DNA of 8,517 nt from a bacterium (GTDB lineage: Bacteria; Actinomycetota; Acidimicrobiia; UBA5794; ZC4RG35), in assembly GCA_028819835.1 (NCBI GenBank), contig JAPPKR010000061.1, forward strand, positions 1 through 8,517, read 5' to 3'. A program made the position numbers and the translations under genes. The notes under the pieces are model-generated. The model had not been told where the DNA came from. It searched no databases and was given only the letters and a program-made list of their open reading frames with translations. Of the stretch, positions 1 to 6,657 are shown one piece after another; within the stretch, counting starts at the first letter, position 1, and each line of letters opens with the position of its first letter.

Positions 1-2
1 TT

Positions 3-125
3 GTGCCCTCCCCCGCCACCGCCTTTCCATGGGTCGAACAACTCCGTCCAGCCTGGGACAGGCTTGTTGATCCGGTCGCTTTGATCCCTCGACGCGTCCG
101 GGCGGCGCCTGGGCGGACGGTCTAG
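3..125 (+). CDS. Possible 3' end of an unidentified gene (partial)
   Basis: One plus-strand frame is open from the left edge to a TAG at 123-125. It gives about 40 residues ending in APGRTV, with a tryptophan-containing stretch (PWVEQLRPAWDRLVDP) that looks more protein-like than the other two frames, which stop at 70 and 84. By hand count about two thirds of its third codon positions are G or C, a little above chance for this DNA. I recognise no family in the fragment. If real, this gene converges on the nitroreductase homologue that ends at 247. It could equally be non-coding, because short open frames are common in GC-rich sequence. Confidence 0.25.
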   Translation: MPSPATAFPWVEQLRPAWDRLVDPVALIPRRVRAAPGRTV

Positions 126-246
126 GTGTATGGCTGGTATCAGTATGGAATGGCCATGGGACAGATGTCACACTCCCCACCGCACCTTTTTTCACAGCCT
201 GCGGCAAAACCTACGAGAGGCCGCATCCCCGCCGCTACAGGAACGT
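126..246. other. Gene-free stretch downstream of the nitroreductase homologue
   Basis: No convincing coding frame lies here. It contains a 6-base inverted repeat (TGCGGC at 200-205 and GCCGCA at 220-225, with a 14-base loop) just beyond the stop of the minus-strand gene ending at 247, and a run of six T at 187-192. The stem is not followed by a T run in the minus-strand direction (the transcript would read a short A run), so it is not a canonical intrinsic terminator, although it could still act in transcript ending or 3'-end protection. Confidence 0.4.
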
Positions 247-660
247 TTAGACGGGTTCGAGAACCAGCACCGGGATCTGGCGGGAGGTCTTCTTCTCGTA
301 GTCGGCGAACTGCGGGAAGTCGAGCTTCTGCTGGGACCAGATACGCTCCCGTTCCTCTCCTTCGGCCAGCCGGGCCCGGACCATGAAGGTCTCGGTGCCA
401 AGCTCGATCTCGACGTTGGGGTTGGCCATCAGGTTGTGGTACCAGGAGGGATGGGTGGGCGATCCGCCCTTTGAGCCGAAGATGGCATAGCCGCCCTCCA
501 CCTTCTGGTAGGCGAGCGGGTTGACCCGCAGGGCGCCGGTCCTGGCGCCGTGGTTGAAAAGGATCAGCAGAGGCATTCCCTCCAGGTGCCCGCCGGCCCA
601 TCCTCCGTTGGCGCGGAATTCTTCGATGACTTCCTTGTTCCAAGCGTTGTAGTCGCGCAT
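247..660 (-). CDS. Deazaflavin (F420)-dependent nitroreductase family protein, Ddn-like
   Basis: This 137-residue protein belongs to the small split-beta-barrel flavin/deazaflavin oxidoreductases typified by mycobacterial Ddn. Family marks are visible in order: a hydrophobic strand then HGARTG (residues 37-42, the usual TTGRKSG position), NPLAY (47-51), the FGSKGG turn (61-66), HPSWYHNL (70-77), the NPNVEIELG strand (80-88) and a C-terminal Y-x5-RQIPVLVLEP segment (121-136). Members use reduced F420, or sometimes F420-binding alone, to reduce quinones, nitro compounds or other electrophiles; the physiological substrate here cannot be read from sequence. The ATG at 660 is chosen because AAAGGA lies about 8 bases upstream and the family usually starts near here. 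An in-frame extension reaching 999 would overlap the end of the helicase gene and is not family-like. It lies 143 bases after the helicase stop, so it may have its own promoter. Confidence 0.88.
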   Translation of the reverse strand: MRDYNAWNKEVIEEFRANGGWAGGHLEGMPLLILFNHGARTGALRVNPLAYQKVEGGYAIFGSKGGSPTHPSWYHNLMANPNVEIELGTETFMVRARLAEGEERERIWSQQKLDFPQFADYEKKTSRQIPVLVLEPV

Positions 661-722
661 TGCCCGGTCCTTTCGTGCAGGTCTCCGCCAGTTAAGGCTA
701 GGGGTGTCGGCGGGTGACATTG

Positions 723-750
723 CCCGACCGCGCCCCGGTAAGGGGTCGGG
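723..750 (-). terminator. GC-rich stem-loop after the helicase gene, possible terminator
   Basis: CCCGACC at 723-729 is complementary to GGTCGGG at 744-750, giving a 7-base stem with a 14-base loop. An alternative inner pairing is CCCC (733-736) with GGGG (742-745). It sits 53 bases beyond the helicase stop and 62 bases before the start of the nitroreductase homologue, a sensible place for a terminator or attenuator. It lacks a T tract on the minus strand, so factor-independent termination is uncertain. Confidence 0.3.
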
Positions 751-803
751 ATCGCCGAAGTCGAGACAGGCGGCGGGAATCTCCCCGTCGGGGGGACCGG
801 CTT

Positions 804-3779
804 TCAGGCCGGCGGGTTGGATTCGACCAACTCGAGGATGTCCCGTCCGTACCTGGCGAGCCTTGCGGGGCCCATGCCGCGCACCCCGAGCAGTTCGGCC
901 TCGGTCCTCGGCCGGAGACGGGAGATCTCTTCCAGCGTCTCGTTCCTCGAAATGACGTAGGCGGGCACCTGTTCCCGGCGGGCCGCCGCAGCACGCCACT
1001 CCCGCAGCGCATCCAACAGGGCGGAGTCTTCCGAGGATGGGCGCCGGGGCGGGTCCGGCGTGGTTGCGTCGGGCCCCGGCTGCGGTGGTGTGATCGGAGG
1101 ATCATCCGCCCGGTCCGTTTTGTCGGTCCCGGCGGAAGCGACAATGGCGAGGACGTCGCCTCCGTATCGGGCGAGTTTGCTGGGGCCGACTCCCCGTACT
1201 GCCAGGAGTTCTGCCTCCGAGCGGGGTCGGCGTCGGGCGATCTCCTCCAGGGTCCGGTTGGGGAAGACGACGAAGGCGGCCACACCGCTGTCTCGGGCCG
1301 CCTCGAGTCGCCACTCCCTCAACGCTTCGTAGAGGGCGGCGTCGTATGGCTCGTCGACTCCGGCGGATCCCGGCGCCGGGGACTCCGGACCATCGCCTCG
1401 GGGCTCGGGTTCAAGCGCCACCGGCCCTCCGGGGTGCGGGGCGGTTCGGAGGGTGGGAATCCCCACCGGCGCCGGTCGGTAATTCCGGTTGAGTTCCCGG
1501 ATGAAGGGCGACTCCCTTCCCCGCTCGGCCACGACCACCACCTCCCGGCGGCATCGGGTGATCGCCACATGGAGCACCCGACGCTCCTCTTCCACGTCTT
1601 CGGCCAGCACATGCGGCATCAGTCCCCGGTCGACCCCGAACACGATCACCCGGTCCCACTCCAGTCCCTTCACCCGGTGGACGGAGGTGGCCGTCACTCC
1701 CACCGGTGGAGACGGCCCCCGGTCCAGCAGGCGTCGCAGTTCCGTCTCGAAGGTCGGCAGGTCCTCGTACACAGCGGCCGTGCGACGCAGGGCCACCAGG
1801 TCGTCGGTGTGTGTGGACCGGTCGGCCCTGCCCCGCTTGGAGTCCAGGGAATGGGCGACCCTGCCCAGTCCCACCTCGCCTGAGAGGTAATCGAGGAGAA
1901 GCCCGGAGTTGCCTCGGGCGGCCACCTGCGCTCCGTCCTCAATCGCTTCGACAAACCTGCGCCAGGTGGCCGCCTTCCGTTCGTCGAGTCCCCGTCCCAG
2001 GCCGGCGAGTTCCCGGATCGACGTGTGGCCCTCCGGAATCAACTCGGAGGCCAGCCGGTTGATCCGCCGGGCGGGCCGCCGCACCGCCTCCAGGAGATCC
2101 CGCCGGCTCATGGAGTCGGGGGCCAGAGCAAGCCGTATCCATGCCAGAGCGGCTCGCATGGTGGTCCGTTCCAGGAGGCCCGCGTCGAGTTGCGAACGGA
2201 AGGGGATCCCGGCCCGCCCTAGCGCCGCCAGCATCGGGAGCAGCGCCGAATTGACCCGGGCCAGGACCGCGATGTCCTCGGGCGACGCGCCCTCCTCGAC
2301 CCACTTTCCGACGATGGCTGCCGGCTCCACCGCCATCTGCCGCCGTTCGGGGGTGATGACCCGAAATCCCCCCTTGGCGGAGTCTCCGAAGGCCTCAATG
2401 GTCTTGGGGACCCTGATCCGGTTGTGGGAGAGCAGCCGGGAGGCGGCGGTGACCACCCCGGTGGGGCAGCGGTAGTTGACGGTGAGGGCGCTGGCGCCCG
2501 CTCCTGGAAAGTACCCGCCGAACTCGATGAGGAACCTCGGATCGGCGCCGGCATACCCGTAGATGGTCTGGTCGTCGTCGCCGACTCCGAACACACTCAT
2601 CTCCGGTGAGGCCAGCAGTCGCAGCAGGAGGAGGTAGGCCGGCGTCAGGTCCTGGAACTCGTCCACCAGCAGATGCCGGCAACGCCGCTGCCAGCGCTTC
2701 CGGAGTTCCGGGTCGGCCAGCAGCAGTTCGATGGCCCCGTAGATCTGCTCGTTGTAGTCGACCTCGTTTCTCCGGGCAAGCAGGGCTCGGTACATGGGGA
2801 AGATCCGAGCCAGACCCTCGATGTCGGTTCGGCTCCCTTCGACCTCATCCGGGTCCCGGAGCGCGATCATGATCTCGGCCAGGCCTTCCAGGTAGGGTCC
2901 GGTGACGTCGGTGTTGGGCCGGGGCTGTTTGGGGATGAAGGCTCCCAGCCTGGACCGGACTTCCCGCTCGGTCAGCAGGGTGGCGTCGGGCCTGACCTCG
3001 CGGATGATCGCCCAACCCAGAGAGTGGATGGTGCGGATGTGCAGGTCCTCCCGCTGCAGGCGTTCCCGCATCTCCCGGGCGGCCCGGTTGTTGTAGGCCA
3101 CCGCCGTCACGAACCGCGGCTCGACGCGTCGATCATCGATGAGGTGAAGAAGGCGGGCGCCGAGCGTGCGGGTCTTTCCCGATCCGGCCGGAGCGATCAC
3201 CCTGACCGGGCCGGCCCGGTGCTCCACGGCCTCCCGCTGGTCCCCGGCCAGGTCGGCCCCGGACACGGTGGCGGGAGGCTGGAGCGCGAGCCGCCCGGCT
3301 TCAACCGTCTGGGCATGGATGACCGGGACGTCCAGGGGCGACCGGGGGCCTCCGTCCACCCAGGCATGCTCTCCCTGTGGCGTGACGACGTCGGCCCGCC
3401 CGCCGATCCGCGCTCCCAGGCGCTCGGCCTTCCTGCTCCACCACCATATGGGATCGCCCCGACGCCCGTCCCAGTTGTTGGCCCACACCAGGAAGTGGAG
3501 CCTCTCCAGCAGGGGGACATAGCCGGGCCCGAGCATCCACGGCGCCCTATCCTCGGCCACCGGTCGCTGCAACTCGGAGGCTTCCACACCCAACTCCACC
3601 GTCACCGACCGCCGCTCCACCCAAAGCCTGTGCAGGCGTTCCACGGTTTCTTCCAGGGCCTGCGGGCCGACCAGCACCGATCTGTCGATCAGAACCCGCC
3701 GGGCGGTTTGGAGGGGCGAGGGGCTTCCCTCGCCTACCACCACCCCTCGGCCCAGAAGATCAGGTCCCGGAAAAGTCAT
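804..3779 (-). CDS. UvrD/Rep-family SF1A DNA helicase with N-terminal extension and two HRDC domains
   Basis: This is a 991-residue ATP-dependent 3'-5' DNA helicase of the UvrD/PcrA/Rep group, probably acting in DNA repair or replication restart. Helicase motifs run in order: Q-like motif around 177-187, Walker A APAGSGKTR (196-204), Ia YNNRAAREM (229-237), Ib TIHSLG (250-255), Walker B VDEFQD (372-377), III GVGDDDQTIYGYAG (398-411), IV NYRCP (435-439), V TSVHRVKGLEW (698-708) and VI EEERRVLHVAITRCR (730-744). Two HRDC domains follow (about 813-882 and 918-987), joined by a proline- and aspartate-rich linker. Residues 1 to about 170 match no domain I recognise and include a tryptophan-rich patch (99-114). 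Mycobacterial UvrD2 also carries HRDC but has one copy plus a tetracysteine motif. This protein has a second HRDC and only three cysteines. ATG 3779 is the most upstream ATG before an in-frame TGA; GGAG abuts it too closely to serve as a normal ribosome site. Confidence 0.93.
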   Translation of the reverse strand: MTFPGPDLLGRGVVVGEGSPSPLQTARRVLIDRSVLVGPQALEETVERLHRLWVERRSVTVELGVEASELQRPVAEDRAPWMLGPGYVPLLERLHFLVWANNWDGRRGDPIWWWSRKAERLGARIGGRADVVTPQGEHAWVDGGPRSPLDVPVIHAQTVEAGRLALQPPATVSGADLAGDQREAVEHRAGPVRVIAPAGSGKTRTLGARLLHLIDDRRVEPRFVTAVAYNNRAAREMRERLQREDLHIRTIHSLGWAIIREVRPDATLLTEREVRSRLGAFIPKQPRPNTDVTGPYLEGLAEIMIALRDPDEVEGSRTDIEGLARIFPMYRALLARRNEVDYNEQIYGAIELLLADPELRKRWQRRCRHLLVDEFQDLTPAYLLLLRLLASPEMSVFGVGDDDQTIYGYAGADPRFLIEFGGYFPGAGASALTVNYRCPTGVVTAASRLLSHNRIRVPKTIEAFGDSAKGGFRVITPERRQMAVEPAAIVGKWVEEGASPEDIAVLARVNSALLPMLAALGRAGIPFRSQLDAGLLERTTMRAALAWIRLALAPDSMSRRDLLEAVRRPARRINRLASELIPEGHTSIRELAGLGRGLDERKAATWRRFVEAIEDGAQVAARGNSGLLLDYLSGEVGLGRVAHSLDSKRGRADRSTHTDDLVALRRTAAVYEDLPTFETELRRLLDRGPSPPVGVTATSVHRVKGLEWDRVIVFGVDRGLMPHVLAEDVEEERRVLHVAITRCRREVVVVAERGRESPFIRELNRNYRPAPVGIPTLRTAPHPGGPVALEPEPRGDGPESPAPGSAGVDEPYDAALYEALREWRLEAARDSGVAAFVVFPNRTLEEIARRRPRSEAELLAVRGVGPSKLARYGGDVLAIVASAGTDKTDRADDPPITPPQPGPDATTPDPPRRPSSEDSALLDALREWRAAAARREQVPAYVISRNETLEEISRLRPRTEAELLGVRGMGPARLARYGRDILELVESNPPA
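819..1028 (-). repeat. Second HRDC copy of the helicase (tandem domain repeat)
   Basis: Encodes residues 918-987 of the helicase. By hand alignment without gaps, about 44 of 70 residues match the first copy (1134-1343), including LREWR, TLEEI, RPR-x-EAELL-x-VRG-x-GP and LARYG. HRDC domains bind DNA and help direct helicases to particular structures. The high identity points to internal duplication rather than two separately acquired domains. Confidence 0.85.
1134..1343 (-). repeat. First HRDC copy of the helicase (tandem domain repeat)
   Basis: Encodes residues 813-882 of the helicase and is separated from the second copy by 105 bases, a 35-residue linker rich in Pro, Asp and Thr that is probably disordered. 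The shared helical core and the VRGVGPSKLARYG helix-turn-helix segment are typical of HRDC. See the second copy for the identity count. Confidence 0.85.
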
Positions 3780-3794
3780 CTCCGAAATGTATCA
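3780..3794 (-). promoter_or_regulatory. Candidate extended -10 element for leaderless transcription of the helicase gene
   Basis: Read on the minus strand, TGATACATT (3794-3786) resembles an extended -10 (TGnTAnnnT). The hexamer TACATT ends six bases before the ATG at 3779, so transcription would begin at or very near the start codon, giving a leaderless mRNA. No good -35 hexamer is seen at the expected distance, which an extended -10 can tolerate. The only other start signal is GGAG touching the ATG. This is an inference from sequence alone. Confidence 0.3.
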
Positions 3795-3846
3795 ACGTCC
3801 CTGTGACAGCTATTGAGAGCACCGGGTCGGATTCCATCAGTTGTTC

Positions 3847-4944
3847 TCATGGCTGAATCAGCAATGGAATCTGAGTTTCGGCCGGGGTCAGGCCGCCGTG
3901 GTGGCCGGTCTTTCGGGTGTCCATGCCCCTGGGGAAGATCCCTGTGTCGTACCTGGCGAGCAACAGGGCGTCGGGCATCCGGGACTTGAGGTCGGGGTGG
4001 GGTCGCCCCCGGCCCAGCCAGGTCCGCAGCACGTGGGCGGCGATCACTCTGCTGCCGGTTTTCTCCGCCAGGGCGTCGATCCGCTCGGATTCCCCGCTGA
4101 GCATGAGCGCCCGGCTGTCGCCCCACCAGCGCAGGCCCTCGGTGTCGGTCTTCTCCAGGATGAACTTTCCCGTCTCGGGGAGGTCGCAATGGCCATGGTC
4201 GGAAGCGCCCACCATCACCGTGTCGGGAGGAAGCCGGTCTGCCAGCCGCGCCCAGAGCCGGTCTGCGCCTGCCATCGCCAGACGGTAAGACTCCGACGGC
4301 TGCCCGGCTTCGTGCGCCGCGACATCCACCGCGTGGTAATAAACCATCGCCAGGGTCCCCTTCGATCCGGTGAAGAGGTAGGCAGGGTCGACCTCCGAAG
4401 GCGAGAAGTAGCCCCGCATCTCCGCTCCGCGGTACAGCATCCTGGTGAGAGGCGTGTCGAAGAAGGCGGTCGGCTGGACGACCATCCCCCGGGCCTGGCG
4501 GCCCGACAGCCTCTCCCACAGGTTGGGAGCGGGCAGGAAGGAAGCGGTGTCGTAGCGGACGTGCTGTCCCGAGAGGTCCGTCCAGCGCAGCAGGCTCACC
4601 ACCTTCTGGATGTCGGGCATCCACTGCCGGTATCCGATCACCCCGTGCTGGAGGGGAGTGAGTCCGGTGCATATCGACGAGAGGCCCACGGTGGTGGTTG
4701 TCGGAAAGGGCGCTTCCAGGACCGCCCGGCGGGACTCCGCCAAGGCGGAGGCTTCGGCATGGGCCAGTTGGCCGGCCCCCAACCCGTCGAAGACCATCAG
4801 AAGGTAATTGCGGGCGTCCGGAATTAGCGCGGCGAGGTCGGAACGGAGTCCCCTGGTTGGGGAGTGCCCGGTCAGACGGCGTTCCAACTCCGCCACCAGG
4901 TTGACCAGGTTGTTGCCCGCGTAGGCAGGTCCTATCCGCTCCAT
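3847..4944 (-). CDS. Alkaline phosphatase superfamily phosphodiesterase (NPP / type I phosphodiesterase-like)
   Basis: A 365-residue metal-dependent hydrolase of the nucleotide pyrophosphatase/phosphodiesterase branch. The expected two-metal site is complete: Asp53 in MVFDGLG, the nucleophile Thr84 in PTTTTVG (placed by its 9-residue distance to the conserved TG at 93-94), Asp207 and His211 in VDVAAHEAG, Asp249-His250 in ASDHGHCD, and His348/His349 in GHHGGLTP. Such enzymes split phosphodiesters or pyrophosphates through a phospho-threonine intermediate; substrates range from nucleotides to glycerophosphocholine. No signal peptide or membrane segment is evident, so a cytoplasmic location is likely. 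It begins 59 bases after betA on the same strand, so cotranscription with betC-betA is plausible and hints at a choline-containing substrate, though this is inference. ATG 4944 is the first start after an in-frame TAG and has no clear Shine-Dalgarno sequence. Confidence 0.85.
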   Translation of the reverse strand: MERIGPAYAGNNLVNLVAELERRLTGHSPTRGLRSDLAALIPDARNYLLMVFDGLGAGQLAHAEASALAESRRAVLEAPFPTTTTVGLSSICTGLTPLQHGVIGYRQWMPDIQKVVSLLRWTDLSGQHVRYDTASFLPAPNLWERLSGRQARGMVVQPTAFFDTPLTRMLYRGAEMRGYFSPSEVDPAYLFTGSKGTLAMVYYHAVDVAAHEAGQPSESYRLAMAGADRLWARLADRLPPDTVMVGASDHGHCDLPETGKFILEKTDTEGLRWWGDSRALMLSGESERIDALAEKTGSRVIAAHVLRTWLGRGRPHPDLKSRMPDALLLARYDTGIFPRGMDTRKTGHHGGLTPAETQIPLLIQP

Positions 4945-5003
4945 TGGGACATCACGCTACCCGGTTGGGCAGGCGCAGTTCAGCTACGGGTGGGGTGCGG
5001 ACT

Positions 5004-6638
5004 TCACCCGTGGCGGTACCAGGACACTTCTTCGGGCGCCAGGGGGGTGTTGCCCAGGATGGCGTCGGCGGCCTTCTCGGCGATCATCATCACCGGCGCG
5101 TAGATGTTTCCGTTGGTGATGGTGGGCATCACCGAGGCGTCCACCACCCGCAGGCCTTCGACGCCGTGCACCCGGAGGGTGTCCGGCGACACCACCGCCA
5201 TCTGGTCGGTCCCCATCTTGGCCGTGCAGGAGGGATGGAGGGCGGTCTCGGCGTCCCTCCGCACCCAGTCGAGGATCTCCCGGTCGGTCTGCACCCCGGG
5301 TCCCGGCGAGAGTTCCCCGGCGTCAAAGGGTTCGAAGGCCGGCTGGCTGAGGATTCTGCGGACGGTGCGGACCGCCTCCACCCACTCGCGGCGGTCGTCG
5401 GGAGTGGAGAGGTAATTGAAGCGCAGCGCCGGCTTGTCGAACGGATCGGCCGAGCGCAGCGTGATGGCGCCCCGCACGTCGGAGAACATCGGGCCGACGT
5501 GCACCTGGTAGCCGTGTCCCCGGGCGGGGACCGACCCGTCGTAGCGGATCGCCACCGGCAGGAAGTGAAGCATCAGGTTGGGATAGCCCACCTGGTCGTT
5601 GCTGCGGACAAAAGCGCCGCCCTCGAAGTGGTTGCTGGTCGCCGGGCCGGTGCGGAACAGCCACTGCAGGCCGATCCAGGGCATCCGCCACCTGGCCAGG
5701 TAGGGCTGGAGGGACACCGGTTGTTTCGAGGCGTGCTGGATGTAGACCTCCAGGTGGTCCTGGAGGTTCTGCCCGACCCCCGCCAGGTCCGCCACCACCT
5801 CTATGCCGAAGGACTCGAGGTGCTCAGCCGGCCCGACTCCGGACAGCATCAGCGTCTGCGGCGAGTTGATGGCCCCGCCGCACAGGATCACCTCGGCCGC
5901 CTCGGCCCGCCGGAGCCGCCGGCCCTTGCGGTACTCGACTCCGGTGGCCCTGCGCCCCTCGAAGAGGATCCGGGTGATGTGCGCCCGGGTGACGAGTGAC
6001 AGGTTGGGGCGGTCCATGACCGGATGCAGGTAGGCCCGCGAAGCGCTCAGGCGGCGTCCCCGGTGGCGGTTGGCGTCGAAGGGGGCGAAACCCTCCTGGC
6101 GGTAGCCGTTCACGTCGCTGCTGGTGGGAATCCCCGCCTGCTCCCCGGCCTTGAAGAACGCCCCGAACAGGGGATTGACGGCGGGGCCCCGCTCGAGGAT
6201 CAGCGGCCCCTCGCCCCCCCGGTACTCGTCGGCGCCCGCCAGGGTGGTCTCCAGGCGCTTGAAGTAGGGAAGGCAGTGGGCGTAGTCCCAGCGCTCCATC
6301 CCCGGTTCGGCCGCCCACTTCTCATAGTCCATGGGGTTGCCCCGCTGGAAGATCATCCCGTTGATGGAACTCGAGCCGCCCAGCACCTTTCCGCGGGCGT
6401 GATAGACCCTCCGGCCCCCCATGTGGGGTTCGGGCTCCGACTCGTACTTCCAGTCGTAGAACCTCGACCCGATCGGGTACGTCAGCGCGGCCGGCATGTG
6501 GATGAACACGTCCCAGCGGTAGTCGGGACGTCCCGCCTCGAGCACCAGCACCCGGGTGGAGGGGTCGGCGCTGAGCCGGTTGGCGAGGGCGCATCCGGCG
6601 GACCCTCCCCCGATGATCAGGAAGTCGTGGCCGTCCAT
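5004..6638 (-). CDS. betA: Choline dehydrogenase (GMC oxidoreductase family)
   Basis: A 544-residue FAD-dependent GMC oxidoreductase that oxidises choline to betaine aldehyde, the first step to glycine betaine. The N-terminal FAD-binding GGGSAG loop is at 10-15 and an acidic end to the second strand at EAG (34-36). GMC signature 1 lies at 83-100 ([13 protein letters not shown]) and signature 2 at 255-269 ([15 protein letters not shown]). The catalytic pair is His468 in [10 protein letters not shown] and Asn511 in TNGNIYAP, 43 residues apart as in the family. BetA-specific stretches remembered from the E. coli protein recur: PDYR-x-D near 38-43, [40 protein letters not shown] and [11 protein letters not shown]. 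Length fits BetA (about 550). It starts 19 bases after betC and has no obvious ribosome-binding site, so translational coupling is likely. Another alcohol as substrate cannot be excluded, but the betC neighbour supports choline. Confidence 0.9.
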   Translation of the reverse strand: MDGHDFLIIGGGSAGCALANRLSADPSTRVLVLEAGRPDYRWDVFIHMPAALTYPIGSRFYDWKYESEPEPHMGGRRVYHARGKVLGGSSSINGMIFQRGNPMDYEKWAAEPGMERWDYAHCLPYFKRLETTLAGADEYRGGEGPLILERGPAVNPLFGAFFKAGEQAGIPTSSDVNGYRQEGFAPFDANRHRGRRLSASRAYLHPVMDRPNLSLVTRAHITRILFEGRRATGVEYRKGRRLRRAEAAEVILCGGAINSPQTLMLSGVGPAEHLESFGIEVVADLAGVGQNLQDHLEVYIQHASKQPVSLQPYLARWRMPWIGLQWLFRTGPATSNHFEGGAFVRSNDQVGYPNLMLHFLPVAIRYDGSVPARGHGYQVHVGPMFSDVRGAITLRSADPFDKPALRFNYLSTPDDRREWVEAVRTVRRILSQPAFEPFDAGELSPGPGVQTDREILDWVRRDAETALHPSCTAKMGTDQMAVVSPDTLRVHGVEGLRVVDASVMPTITNGNIYAPVMMIAEKAADAILGNTPLAPEEVSWYRHG

Positions 6639-6657
6639 CGCCCGATGCGGATACGGA

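Noticed and set aside
37..68. Nested inverted repeats near the left edge (AACAA/TTGTT and GCCTG/CAGGC) as an RNA gene or tRNA
   Set aside because: The stems are short and asymmetric, no cloverleaf or T-loop consensus can be drawn, and the region may be coding.
661..999. N-terminal extension of the nitroreductase homologue to 250 residues
   Set aside because: It would overlap the helicase 3' end in another frame, is not family-like, and the ATG at 660 has a good ribosome-binding site.
2673..3806. Plus-strand open frame opposite the helicase N-terminal half
   Set aside because: The minus strand carries all SF1 helicase motifs in one frame; the opposite frame has Gly/Pro/Arg-rich composition only.
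3802..3810. CTGTGACAG inverted repeat as a regulator site between the phosphodiesterase and helicase genes
   Set aside because: Arms of only four bases around one base, with no second half-site at a spacing typical of CRP/FNR-type operators.
847..3959. Shared 13-base string CGTACCTGGCGAG at about 847 and 3946
   Set aside because: Both encode a Leu-Ala-Arg-Tyr peptide within unrelated proteins on the minus strand; a chance codon match, not a repeat element.
3841..4827. Long plus-strand open frame opposite the phosphodiesterase
   Set aside because: Antisense shadow of a gene with a complete catalytic site; low-complexity translation without recognisable motifs.
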